Shown piece by piece: positions 20,860 through 31,167 of a stretch of 64,000 nucleotides of DNA. The position numbers and the translations under genes are program-made. Source of the stretch: Lithodes maja (taxonomy: Eukaryota; Arthropoda; Malacostraca; Decapoda; Lithodidae); contig JBAKBP010003068.1 in the NCBI GenBank assembly GCA_037953745.1, positions 62,001-126,000 of the forward strand, written 5' to 3'. Numbering within the stretch: position 1 is the stretch's first letter; each line of letters opens with the position of its first letter. The notes beneath the pieces were generated by a model. The model saw only the letters and a list, made by a program, of their open reading frames with translations, ran no database searches and was not told the DNA's origin.

Positions 20860-21420
20860 ATATTTCACAAATGATTTTAGGACTTGTAATAGCTAATTCC
20901 CTACATTTATCGCATTCCACTTCTTTTCTGCTAGTAACATAAGTACATCGATCGTGTACTGTTTCATTACAAATATTACATTGTGAAGTTGTACTCCTTT
21001 TGTTGAATCCAATATCACACACTGTACATAGCTTCCTTTTATTGTTCGTCGTACGTCAGGCGGTGTGGTGATCAGCTGAGCGGTTAGGGTGTGAGCGCGA
21101 GGGATGGGGACTGTCTGTGGCTATGTCTCCCCCTATGACCCCTCCCACCCCCACCTGTATTTGTTGTTTGATGATGTTGTCCTTGTTCCTGGCTGCTGAT
21201 GCTGCTCCATTGTTGATGTTGTTGCGACTGATACCTTCCTTCCTAGTTGCTCCGGTTACATGTTGAGCCACCGATAGTGTTGGGTTGTGTTGTGGGTTGA
21301 ATTGGAGCGTGACGGGAGACTGGGTCGTAGGCAGTGTTGGGTTGTGTTGTGGGTTGAGTGGGGGACAATAAAAACATTGTCTGCTATTTTTCCCGCCTTT
21401 GGTTCGCACCAACCTAAATT
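20860..21420 (-). pseudogene. C1 zinc-finger and ORF1 remnant
   Basis: Resumes C1 after the TIR element. The minus strand gives a ProGln-rich stretch, QQIQVGVGG, RSADHHTA, then a CIVCDIGFNKRSTTSQCS-like zinc finger that continues to TSRKEVECDKC. Here the finger is uninterrupted, showing that the 5-bp GTACA duplication in C2 is a frameshift. An early TGA/TAA breaks the frame near 21056. The 2A region is not retained. Confidence 0.78.
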
Positions 21421-21649
21421 TGTTGCCATCGAGTGAATTGAATTTTTTAAATCGCAGTCATCAAAATATCACTGGATTTCTATAGTCATGAATGTTACAG
21501 ACATATTACTCTAACATTCTATTCAGTACATTGTCCAATATACAAAGTATTTATGATTAACGGTTCCAGACAAGGCTTCAGAGAAATATGGGCAGCAGAA
21601 GTTTACAAGTGTGTGTATATTGTTCAGATATTTTACAGATTGTGAAAAA
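21421..21649. other. Intergenic, nothing recognised
   Basis: No supported features. Confidence 0.5.
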
Positions 21650-21901
<252 letters not shown>

Positions 21902-22009
21902 CACAACATAGCTCCAACAATAACTCAATGTACTAGTTAGTATACTGTATGTCTATATCATATTTTCGATTGTCTGTTTTGTCTGTCTGTGTGTTCTTAA
22001 TAGGCGGCC

Positions 22010-22394
22010 GCAGTTTTGGACCTGGGAGCTGAAACTTTGCATGTGGGTGTCAATTGACCTGGGTCAGGTCATAGAGGGGGCGAGGCCACGATCGGAGGTC
22101 GTTTCGAGGCCGAAATGAAAAAAAAAAAAAATAAAGAAATGGCCGTTTGGGGCAGAAGGAGGCCTCCGATCGAAAAGGTGTATGGAACGAAAGTTGTTCA
22201 CGAGCCCCCCAAAATGGGGGTACGGATGAGGTCAGATCCAAAATCGAGGTCATTTAGCGGCCGAAATCGAGGTCGCCGTTTAATGAGGCACAGGGAGGTC
22301 GAGGCGGTGATTATGGTAGTAGTAGTGGTAGTAGTGATGATGATGGTGATGGTAGTAAAATTTAAACCCGGGCAACGCCGGGTACTCCTGCTAG
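22010..22394 (+). mobile_element. Helitron 3' terminus (5' end not identified)
   Basis: 22366-22394 shows CCCGG-GCAACG-CCGGG (a short GC hairpin), eight bases, then CTAG followed by T. A hairpin 8-12 bases before a CTRR end inserted next to T is the Helitron 3' signature. The upstream G-rich, purine-biased sequence with repeated GAGGTCG words is probably element body. No Rep/helicase frame is visible; the left limit is a guess. Confidence 0.6.
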
Positions 22395-22474
22395 TCATTA
22401 ATAAAGACCACTTCACCTCCCATCAGAACGAATTGACATTTCAACTGACACCGGCGATATTCAGTAGGGAGGTC

Positions 22475-22507
<33 letters not shown>

Positions 22508-23054
22508 AGTCAACAATGTATATATGTCACCCTGCTGAATATTCTCAATGTGTGTGTATATATTACAGGATGCATTACCAACGAATTACTTCTGTATATT
22601 TTTGCAAAGGCATGCTTACCTATCGAGTTCATGATTGTACAGGTATTAAGGGGGATGGGCGTATTTATTTGTTCATTTATGTATCTTTATATTATATTGT
22701 TAGTTTCCTCCCTAGACCTCCATCAAGCATGAAAAATAAAAAAACTCTAAGATCCTCCTTCAAGGTAAATTTGTAAATTTTTCGATAAAAAATTTCCCTG
22801 CCAAAGGCCGGTTCCTCTTAAATTACAGGCTCGCCATCGGTCGACAGGAAAAATTTGACATCTAAATGGCACGAAAAGTCTTAATATTAACAAAGAAATG
22901 GGACGAAAGGTCTTAAAATCGCCAAACCATAGGACCGAACGTCTTACAATCTGAAAACCAATGGGGCTAAACATGAGGAAGAAGGGAAGCCAGAAAAATG
23001 GCCCATCCCCCCTTAACCTTTCCACATTCCATTGTCCCCGTATGTACCAGGTTG
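22395..23054. other. Intergenic with short direct repeats
   Basis: A TG microsatellite lies at 22479-22504. Around 22866-22955 a motif like GGGACGAAAGGTCTTAA recurs three times with variation. No gene is supported. Confidence 0.5.
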
Positions 23055-23250
23055 ATGTTGTTGTTGTTGTTCCCCAAGCTGCCTGGCCGAACAGCCCCAA
23101 GGCCCCGAGCAATTCCAAGGTCATAACCGAGCGCCCCCACAGAACCCTCCCTGCCGACCACAATAAAGCCTGGGTGACCGAAGCCACTCCATGGCGGGGA
23201 GCTGAGGATACCTTTGGATACCTTTGGATGTGTTCGCCGCTCCTCTAGCG

Positions 23251-24068
23251 TCACCAAGGAGCGCGACGCCCCTCGTTATGGGTGGTGATTTGGTGCAGTA
23301 GACTGTTTGAAGCGAGAGCTCGCTCCCTTGCGAGGATGGGCTCGTCTGGCACTTTTTGCAGTTCGACATCTAGGGCTCTCTTGAAGTTGTCTAACGAGAT
23401 GTCCCTCATGTCTCTTACTCGCCGTGGGAGTTTGTTGAAGAGACGTGGGCCTCTGTGTGATAACCAGCCCTCTCGCAGAGAGCCCATAGCACCCCTGTTA
23501 TTCATCTGGGGGATTTCGCATTCCCAGCCTCTCCTATCACTGAATTTCATGACTATCGGAGTATGTAGGTTTGGTACTAAACCCTCTGCGATTTTCCATG
23601 TGTATATTATTAGGTAACGTTCTCTTCTACGTTCCAGTGAGTACAGATTCAGTGCTCTTAAACGCTCCCAATAGTGTAGATGTTTTATCGAACATATATG
23701 CGAAGTGAAATTTCTTTGTACACTCTCTACGTCATTTATTTCACCTGCTTTGTATGGGGATGTTAATACGCTACAGTATTCAAGCCGCGGTAGCACTAGA
23801 GATTTGAAGAGAGTTCTCATAGGCAATTCACCGCGTGTTTTAAAAGTACGCAGAATCCAACCCGTTTGACGTTTCGCAGCCGCCACTTTGACCTGGTTAT
23901 GTACATTGAAACCCATATTTTCAGACATTAATACCCCAAGGTCTTTCACACTGTCTTTCCGTTCTATTATGTGGTTAGATTCTGTAATTTGTAATTTCTT
24001 TAACACCATTATTATCTCCGTACCGTATTAATTGGAATTTTTCCTCATTGAATTGCATGTTTGTTTTC
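23251..24068 (-). pseudogene. Element E RT C-terminal half
   Basis: On the minus strand: NMQFNEEKFQLIRYGDNN, a frameshift near 24000, then SVKDLGVLMSENMGF, LPRLEYCSVLTSPYKAGEI, IEVQRNF-like, HYWERLRALNLYSLERRRER and YLIIYTWKIAEGLVPN, and an end with SRGPRLFNKLPRRVRD-like residues. These are the thumb and C-terminal motifs of a CR1-group RT. Confidence 0.8.
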
Positions 24069-24084
24069 AGTTATTTTTGTTTTA

Positions 24085-24480
24085 GGTTAGTCTAGGCTAT
24101 CATCCCTGGTGGCCTATTTCTGCGTACTTCAATTTTAAAATTTTCAGTTAGGCTATCACCGCTGGTGGCCTATTTCTGCTTACCGGTATTTCATAATTTT
24201 TGTTTTCGGTTAGGATAGGCTATAACCCCTGGTGGCCTATTTCTGTTTAAATAAACATAAAATTGTTTTCGGTTCGGCTATCACTGCGTATTCAAATTTA
24301 ATTTAGTTTTGTTTTAATTTTCGGTTAGGCTATCACCGCTGATAACCTATTTGTGTGTATTTCAACATTTTTGTTTTCGGTTAGGCCTATTTAAGTAAGT
24401 GAAGCGACCTGAAGGGAGTGAAGCGTTTTTAAAGTGAGTTTAGTGTTTTTAAAGTGAGTTAAGTGTTTTTAAGTGAGTGA
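24085..24480 (+). repeat. Tandem monomers in the 5' UTR of D
   Basis: Five or six imperfect copies, 55-75 bp each, of a unit built on TTAGGCTATCACCGCTGGTG followed by GCCTATTTCTG, up to about 24395. Four copies of a shorter AGTGAGTTAAGTGTTTTTAA unit follow. Repeated 5' units are known promoter modules in some LINEs; that role here is inference. Confidence 0.75.
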
Positions 24481-24507
24481 AGTGATCTGAAGAAAGTGAT
24501 CGTCACC

Positions 24508-25623
24508 ATGCCTCGTGCCTGTACGAACTGCGCCGGTAGGTTTGGTGCTTCCATGTTTGCTCCTGTCGATCCACAAGTCTGCCGACTCTGCCAGCAACGA
24601 GAGGATTTGACAGCAAAATTGGATGAAGCCCACAACAAGATCAACGCCCTCACCAGGAAGCTGGAATCACTCCAAGAGTTTGTAACACTCAACGTTGGAG
24701 TATCACTAACTCCAATTGTTTCAACTCCAGCATCCACCACCGCCCCAATGTCATCTGCCAACAATCCAACACCTGCAGTAGACACTGCAGCAGATGCTTC
24801 TGACGAACCTGAGCCGACATCAAACCAGGACAGCCGCCCTGTTCACCTTAGTCTCTCCCCCACTCCTCGTGCAAGAAGCCTGCTAGCACGAACAGTACCA
24901 ACCCCTCGCCCCCGTTCTAACCACTCCTCTCCCCGACCTGTACGTAGAGTCCCGCCACCACAGGTTTCCGGATTTACACCAGTGAGGAACGGTGCACGGC
25001 CAACGCAGAAAAGGTCTCATCTACCAGTCACAATGTCAAACAGATTTGAGATATTGGTAGAGATGGAAGACGAACCAGAGGAGACCAGGCTCGTTGGGGA
25101 TTCCATCCTACGAGGACAGGTCGAAGAGTTCTGCGACAGAGTCCCAAATCAACGAAAAAGATTTTGCATCCCAGGAGCTGGACTGGACGACATTGTGGAA
25201 GCCTTCGAAGATACCACAAAGGATACAAATGAAAATACCCTTTTTGTCATCCATGCTGGTTCAAATGACGTCATGCGCACCAGATCCGAAGAGTTGATGG
25301 AGAAATATCGCAAGATGATCCAGCACTACAAAAACAAGTCAAGGAATATCATCATCTCAGGCATTCTCCCCAAGATCGACGCACCTGACAAATTCTACGA
25401 CAAGGCCTTCAGCACAAATAGCCGACTAAAATATTTGTGTCTGAGGGAAGAAGTTGAATTCATCAACCTCTGGGACAACTTCTACAACCAGCCTACTCTG
25501 TTCCGCAAGGATGGCACTCATCTAAACCCTGTGGGTTCAGCACGCATGGGTCGTCTCCTACACGAAGCAGTCCGCAGCCATGGATCGAAAAACGCCATCC
25601 GAGACAAAGCAGCAGTGACATAA
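24508..25623 (+). CDS. CR1 ORF1 protein with SGNH/GDSL esterase domain
   Basis: 371 residues from ATG 24508 (context CACCATG) to TAA 25621-25623. The N-terminus has two CxxC pairs (C5/C8 and C25/C28) and a short coiled coil (about 32-60). A Pro/Ser-rich linker (65-175) follows. The C-terminal SGNH hydrolase has GDS at 197-199 (Ser199 nucleophile), GSND at 251-254 and DGTH at 335-338 (Asp335, His338). All catalytic residues are present and the frame is intact. CR1 ORF1 esterases are known; in the family they are proposed to aid RNP or membrane handling. An 83-bp gap separates it from ORF2. Confidence 0.9.
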   Translation: MPRACTNCAGRFGASMFAPVDPQVCRLCQQREDLTAKLDEAHNKINALTRKLESLQEFVTLNVGVSLTPIVSTPASTTAPMSSANNPTPAVDTAADASDEPEPTSNQDSRPVHLSLSPTPRARSLLARTVPTPRPRSNHSSPRPVRRVPPPQVSGFTPVRNGARPTQKRSHLPVTMSNRFEILVEMEDEPEETRLVGDSILRGQVEEFCDRVPNQRKRFCIPGAGLDDIVEAFEDTTKDTNENTLFVIHAGSNDVMRTRSEELMEKYRKMIQHYKNKSRNIIISGILPKIDAPDKFYDKAFSTNSRLKYLCLREEVEFINLWDNFYNQPTLFRKDGTHLNPVGSARMGRLLHEAVRSHGSKNAIRDKAAVT

Positions 25624-25706
25624 ATCATCCAACGCCAAGAAAAAAACAGAGGCAACCGAGGACCACCAGCGATAAGGACCGAAGACAGCGAGGACCGAGG
25701 ACAGCC

Positions 25707-27047
25707 ATGAACATAAATGTAGATCCGACAAGAACCAAAAATATTATTAAAGAGCGTTCCGTGAGTTCTAAAATAACAAATTTAAAGGTTTTCTATGCAA
25801 ACGCTCGTAGCATACGCAATAAATTTTCAGATTTAGAGGAGCTAGTGTTTACAGAAAATTATGATGTGATTGGCATAACAGAATCATGGCTCAATACAGA
25901 AGATATAGACTTTTTAGCAGAGTATTCACTTCCCGGTTATGTAATGTTTGAGAAAAGCCGAATAAATCGAAATGGAGGTGGCGTTTTACTTTATATCAAA
26001 GAAAGTCTTAACCCTACCCTCTTGTCAAAAACTCAAATTGTGAAAGTCGACGCATCTTTTGTGCTAATAAAGAATAATAAAGGTACAAAAATAATACTTG
26101 CATTAATATACAGACCTCCAGCTCAATCAGTGCAAACTGACCGAGAAATTTACGAACAAATTGCAGATGTAAGTAACTCACAAGATACCGTAATTTTTGG
26201 CGACTTTAATTTACCTGTGACCAAGTGGGGCGATACTCTCACTTCACACTCCGGACATGACTTGTATACGAACTTGCAAGAGAGTTCGCTTTATCAATTT
26301 GTTCGAACGCCAACCCGTGGTAATAACGTTCTTGACATTGTACTTGCAACAAAAGAAGAATTAATAGAGAATTTGAATGTTGGTGATGAATTCAGTAACA
26401 GCGACCATCGTACGATAACTTTCACTTTAAAGTTTACTAGTAACGAACCAAATAGTAGCATCGAAAAAGTCCCTAATTTCAAGAAAGCAAACTTCCATAA
26501 ACTTAGAGCTATGTTTAAAGAAACTGACTGGAGCTTTTTAATTCACAATAACGACATAAATACATCTTGGAAGTTATTCGAAGCCACTTACCTAAAAGCA
26601 GTGCAAGACTGCATACCATCGAAAATACGGCGTCCAGGCCATAATAATAAGCCCAAATGGTGGAATAAAGATATTTCAAACTGCCTGCTTGCTAAAAAAT
26701 TTGCTAATGATAGATTAAAATCCTCACAAAATGACGAAGAACGGCTGAAATTTGTAGAGCTACGACGCAAAGCCAAAAAGTTAATTAAGCAAAGTGAAAA
26801 GACCTTAGAGTTACATATTGCGAATCAAAGTAAAACAAACCCGAAAGAATTCTATAGTTATATCAGAAAGAAAAAAGTAGTTACTTCAACTGTTGGACCG
26901 TTAGTCGATGAAAATGGAGAATGCATCAAAGACGAAGTACAAATGAGTAATGCCCTCAATACCTTCTTTGCATCAGTTTTTACAACAGAAGACTCAGTGA
27001 TATCCCTACACCATCGCCGATTCAGATTGATAATTCAGATGTTTTAA
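25707..27047 (+). pseudogene. CR1 ORF2, endonuclease part (first frame)
   Basis: Starts at ATG 25707. The APE-type endonuclease motifs are complete: FYANARSIRNKFSDLEE, IGITESWLNTEDI, GGGVLLYIKESL, LALIYRPPA, IFGDFNLPVTKWGD, RTPTRGNNVLDIVLAT and NSDHRTITF. The linker WWNKDISNCLLAKKF and SYIRKKK follows. A 1-base shift near 26999 changes frame just before DIPTPSP, truncating the protein ahead of the RT. Confidence 0.9.
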
Positions 27048-27361
27048 GCAATATCACCGTTACAGAGAGAGAAGTATTGAATTGTTTAGATAAACTCAAG
27101 GTAAATAAAACGCCTGGACCTGATAAAATCTCGCCTAGAGTTCTAAAGGAAGCTAAGGATGAGCTCTCCAAACCACTGACATTACTATTCAATAAATCCT
27201 TGCAGTCTGGAACTATGCCCGATCAGTGGAAGCTAGCCAACGTAACACCGATATTAAAAAAAGGCAGCAAATCCCTACCCAGTAACTATCGTCCAATTAG
27301 CTTAACCTCAGTTGTATGTAAAATGCTAGAAACGGTCATACGAGACAGACTCGTAAATTAG
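27000..27361 (+). pseudogene. CR1 ORF2, RT N-terminal part (second frame)
   Basis: Continues with VTEREVLNCLDKLKVNKTPG, PDKISPRVLK, GTMPDQWKLANVTPILKKGS and SNYRPISLTSVVCKMLE. A second 1-base shift at about 27355 (CGTAAATTAG) ends it. Confidence 0.88.
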
Positions 27362-28572
27362 AGGAAAATAACATACTTAAAGATACTCAACACGGCTTTC
27401 GTAAAAAACGTTCCTGTTTAACAAACCTCTTAGACTTCTTTCACGATATCCTCAACCTCTACGATGAGAGTAAAGCTGTAGATATTATATACCTTGATTT
27501 TCAAAAGGCCTTTGACAAAGTTCCCCACAAACGTTTACTGCTAAAACTAAAAGCGCATGGAATACAAGACAGTGTGTTGAAATGGATAGAAAATTGGCTC
27601 AGCGACAGAAAGCAAAGAGTAGTCATAAACGGTAAGGCATCTAATGTAAGTAGCGGGGTACCCCAGGGATCGGTACTAGGACCAATTCTCTTTCTAATTT
27701 ACATCAACGACATCGATGAGGGTCTCACCTGTACAATCTCAAAATTTGCTGACGATACAAAAATTGCAAATAGCGTACTCTCAAAAGAACAAGTTGACGA
27801 TATGCAACACAATCTAGATAAATTGTCATGTTGGGCCCAAATTTGGCAAATGAGTTTCAATGCGGATAAATGTAAAGTACTACATATCGGATACCTAAAT
27901 GAGAAAGCAAACTATTCGATGAATGGCACTCAGCTTAAGAATGTAAACAGAGAAACCGATCTGGGAGTAACAATATCGAGTAACCTAAAACCGAGTCAAC
28001 AATGTTCAGAAGTTGTTAAGAAGGCAAACAAAATAATTGGCTTTATAGGCAGGTCATTTGAGCATAAATCCAAAGAAGTTATCCTAACCCTTTACAATTC
28101 CTTAGTCCGCCCTCTTCTGGAATACTGCGTTCAATCCTGGTGCCCTTATTACCAAAAAGATATAAACAAGCTAGAACGAGTTCAACGTAGAGTTACCAAA
28201 ATGATACCTAGCCTAAAGAACAAACCATACGAAGAGCGTCTTAGAGAATTAAATCTATTTCCTTTAACCCAGCGCAGATTAAGAGGTGACTTAATTCAAG
28301 TGTTCAAAATCATCAAAGGCATCGACAATATGAACTGTAGTAAGTACTTCACTATCGACCAAGCTAATTACACGCGGGGAAACGGTTGCAAAATTATTGG
28401 TAAATCTTTTAACTCACACTAATCTAAGAATTTATTCTTCAATCGAGTTGTCAACTTGTGGAATGGGCTTCCCCGAAACGTTATAGACTGCATCACCGTT
28501 GATTCATTTAAACTCCGCCTAGACAAATATCTCGCATCAAACCCGCGACTGACTGTGTTTGTAAATGAATAA
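27355..28572 (+). pseudogene. CR1 ORF2, RT catalytic and C-terminal part (third frame)
   Basis: LEENNILKDTQHGFRKKRSC, YLDFQKAFDKVPHKRLL, SSGVPQGSVLGPILF, the active-site FADDTKIAN, then RPLLEYCVQSWCPYYQKDIN and LERVQRRVTKMI. A third break near 28422 (stop after SFNSH) precedes the terminal NRVVNLWNGLPRNVI motif, which ends at TAA 28570-28572. Apart from these breaks the RT is well conserved. Confidence 0.88.
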
Positions 28573-28792
28573 CTTTATTTTATCCCCCCCTCAGTTACTA
28601 ACCCATCTGTCCCCTACTAACTTCCTAATCCTGCCACGGACATTAGTTCCAGGGCAGTAATTCGCTTTCCAATGTTCCCTTACCCACTCTAAACCACTGT
28701 TTGGACACTTGATCCTCAGTGTTTTGGAGGACAAGCAACCTAGAAGGGTCACTAGATCTGTTGTTGCTTGATTTCCTTTGTACTCCTTTGTA

Positions 28793-29690
28793 CATGTTGT
28801 TTTCCCTGGTCCACTGGAACACTACATTCATGTCTTCCTGCAGTCGGCCCGTGTCCTCTTGTGTGTTTACTATCTTGCTTAATTTTGTGTCATCAGCAAA
28901 AGACGACACCGTACTGTGTCTGGTGTTGGTATCTATGTCGCAAATTAGTATGAGGAACAGAAGGGGCGCTAGCACTGTTCCTTGGGGCACTGAGCTTTTG
29001 ACATCCGAAGCAGAAGTGACTTGGTTTACTGCTACCGATTGTTTTCGGTTTACGAGGAAATTGTATATCCACCGTCCGATTTTCCCAGTTATACCTTTTG
29101 CTTTCAGTTTGTGGGCTATTATACCATGGTCACATTTATCAAATGCCTTAGCAAAATCGGTGTAAATGACATCCACGTTTTTCTTTTCTTCTAGCGCTTT
29201 AAGAATTTTGTCATAGTGTTCCAAAAGTTGTGAGAGACATGATCTTCCCGCTCTGAACCCATGTTGACCGGTGTTGTGTAGTTCATTTGCCTCATGAATG
29301 TTGAAATTTTGCTTCGCAGGACTCGCTCAAAAACTTTAATGATGTGAGAGGTTAGAGCTACCGGGCGGTAGTTTTTTGGTAGTGCTTTACTCCCTCCTTT
29401 ATGCAGTGGGGCAATTATTGCGTTTTCAAGCTATCTGGTGTGTCACCAGTGTCTAGAGACGACTCCTCCACATTATAGCCAGGGGTTTTGAGAGGTTTTC
29501 CTTACATTTTTTCATTAGGATCGAATTCCATGAGTCCGGGCCTGGTGCCGAGTGGGATGGCATGTTGGAAATGGCCTCTTCTATGTCTTTTGGACCAAAA
29601 TCAATATCCAGCATCTGAGGGGTTTCCGTTGGTTACGATACCGCCACTGCGCAAAGCAGTGATTATGTTGGTTGTGATTGAAGATGGTAT
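28793..29690 (-). pseudogene. Element E RT catalytic half
   Basis: Minus strand: an N-terminal RT with NYRPVALTSHIIKVFERVL and PVNMGSERG (frameshifts near 29224 and 29420), then VIYTDFAKAFDKCDHGIIAH, SSVPQGTVLAPLLF, SSFADDTKLSK and VFQWTRENNM, where D begins. The 5' limit near 29690 is uncertain. Stops and shifts make it non-functional. Confidence 0.8.
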
Positions 29691-30023
29691 TAGTAGTGAT
29701 GATGGTAACCCATCGCAGAGTTGGGTATGCCGTTTTGATTTTGGGCAAAACGGCACGTCTACTTTATTTTTACTCGACGGTGGAACTAAAGGGGAGGCCG
29801 GGTGTGCTGTTCTTCACCAGTACACTTTGTTTTTAGTCTTAATTTTTTTTTAATTCTCGCCTTCAAAAGTATCCCCCTTGTAACTATTTTTATTAATTCT
29901 CACCCTCAAAAGTATCCCCCTTGTAATTATATTTCTGTAGTCCCCTGTATTTTTTGCTTTCCCTATCTTCTTTTAACTTGTCTTTTCACTTTTACTGTTT
30001 ATTTTTTATTTTTTTTGCTGTTG
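29691..30023. other. Intergenic, nothing recognised
   Basis: T-rich toward the right end; a short direct repeat (AAAGTATCCCCCTTGTAA) occurs at about 29867 and 29909. No gene is supported. Confidence 0.55.
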
Positions 30024-30027
30024 TTAA

Positions 30028-30505
30028 CCCTCCAGCCCCGGCTATTGTATTCTATAATTTCCCCGAAACCCGGGGGTTTTGGCCGAAAAACGTCTACGCC
30101 TAGGCTACCGTATATTTGTTATTTTGACTGCTTCCGCATTCCCGCGCATCCCCAAGCATAGATGTGTTTCGTACCTGTAGAATGGCGTTGAGTAGAGCTC
30201 TCTTAAGTCAACTGGTTCAGTTGTGATGACGATTTCCGTGGAGAGAACTTTGTGGGGATGTTAGCCACTTTTCACTACTTTTCACTACTTAACAATAACA
30301 CACACCCACGCACGAACAAGCGACGCCTCTCCTTCTTGTGGTCGGAGATGCGAGGCGTCGGTCACCGGCTGTTGTTTACATGCGTCGGACGGACGCCTCG
30401 CACACCAAGCTTACAGGCTTTCAAGCTGCCGGTGCTTCAGAGCCCTACCGGGTTCCACGGGCGCATTTGTTATGGGTTTCTCAGAGCCCAACCGGGTCTG
30501 GTGGG
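30028..30505. mobile_element. piggyBac-type MITE, copy a
   Basis: 478 bp flanked by TTAA at 30024-30027 and 30506-30509. Starts CCCTCCAGCCCCGG and ends with the imperfect inverse of it. The interior is shared with copies b and c (CCGAAAAACGTCTA, GCATCCCCAAGC, AGCGACGCCTCTCC). It is non-coding. Confidence 0.85.
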
Positions 30506-30509
30506 TTAA

Positions 30510-30989
30510 CCCTCCAGCCCCGGTTATGTATTATATATATATTCCTCGAAACCCGGGTGTTTTGGCCGAAAAACGTCTAGGCTAGGCTACCGTATATTCG
30601 TTAATCAGACTGCTTCCCGCATTCCCGCGCATCCCCAAGCGTAGCTGTGTTATTTACCTGTAAAATGGCATTAAGTAGAGCTCTCTAAGTCAACTGGGTG
30701 AGCTGTGATGATGATTTCATTGGAGATAACTTTATGGCCAAACCAGCCACTTTACACCACTTTTCGATACTGAACAACAACATACAGGCACACAAGAACA
30801 AGCGACGCTCTCCTTCTTGTGGCCGGAGATGCGGAGCGTCGGTCCAGCCGGCTGTTGTTTACATGCGTCGGACCGACGCCTCGCACAGCAAGCTCACAGG
30901 CTGTGACGTCGTGGGTGCATATGAGGCCTTCCGGGTACCTGTTACATGCTTTTTTATGGGCGTACATGAGGGCATCCGGGAAGGAAGGG
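30510..30989. mobile_element. piggyBac-type MITE, copy b
   Basis: 480 bp between TTAA 30506-30509 (shared with copy a) and TTAA 30990-30993. It is closer to copy c (46064-46555) than to copy a across the interior. It is non-coding, so the open frames across it are chance. Confidence 0.87.
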
Positions 30990-31039
30990 TTAATATAAGT
31001 TTTTAATTTTTGAGGTATTTTTTTTTTTTTTTTTTTTTT

Positions 31040-31163
31040 TTTAGCTGAGGTTTTGACAATCCGGCGCCCTGCTTGAGTGCTTATTATTTTTTTAATTTTT
31101 TAGTTTTTTTTTTTTTTTTTTAGCTGAGCTTTTGACAATCCGGTGCCCTGCTTGAGTGCTTGG
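31040..31163 (+). repeat. Tandem duplication at the 5' end of I
   Basis: A ~44-bp unit with TTGACAATCCGG(C/T)GCCC and TGCTTGAGTGCTT occurs at about 31040-31083 and 31120-31163, each preceded by a T run. It lies just ahead of the ATG at 31168, so it is probably 5' UTR of I. Confidence 0.7.
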
Positions 31164-31167
31164 AGGC

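Larger units (their letters stand above)
8993..21420 (-). mobile_element. Non-LTR element C1, heavily interrupted
   Basis: One minus-strand element recovered in pieces by comparison with C2 (43974-48912). The 3' (AAT)n tail is at 8993-9031, UTR to 9325, RT at 9326-10466 and 12182-12441, RT/EN at 15735-17452, and zinc finger plus ORF1 remnant at 20860 to about 21420. Interruptions: a hAT-type element (10467-12181), element B with its own insertions (12442-15734) and a TIR element (17453-20859). The 5' end is lost; similarity to C2 fades near 21370. Confidence 0.85.
24069..28792 (+). mobile_element. Near-full-length CR1 element D
   Basis: 4.7 kb with a monomer-type 5' UTR, ORF1, ORF2 (two frameshifts) and a 3' UTR ending in CCTTTGTACT-type repeats. 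It is inserted head-to-head into E with a 12-13 bp duplication at both edges. The SGNH-esterase ORF1 and the APE-plus-RT ORF2 are the classic CR1 arrangement. Confidence 0.88.
23055..29690 (-). mobile_element. CR1-like element E, split by D
   Basis: RT catalytic half at 28793 to about 29690 and C-terminal half at about 23055-24068, both minus strand. They join at WTRENNM / NMQFNEEKFQLIRYG. The break is filled by element D, with a near-identical duplication at each side (CATGTTTGTTTTC at 24056-24068 and CATGTTGTTTTC at 28793-28804). The 3' tail is (AAC)n near 23057-23072. Confidence 0.82.

Noticed and set aside
22115..22732. 205-residue protein
   Set aside because: Composition follows GGT/GAT triplet and TG microsatellites and crosses a Helitron end; no family motif.
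30252..31006. Short open frames near 30252-31006 as a host gene family
   Set aside because: They coincide with two copies of a non-coding piggyBac-type MITE that recurs at 46064.
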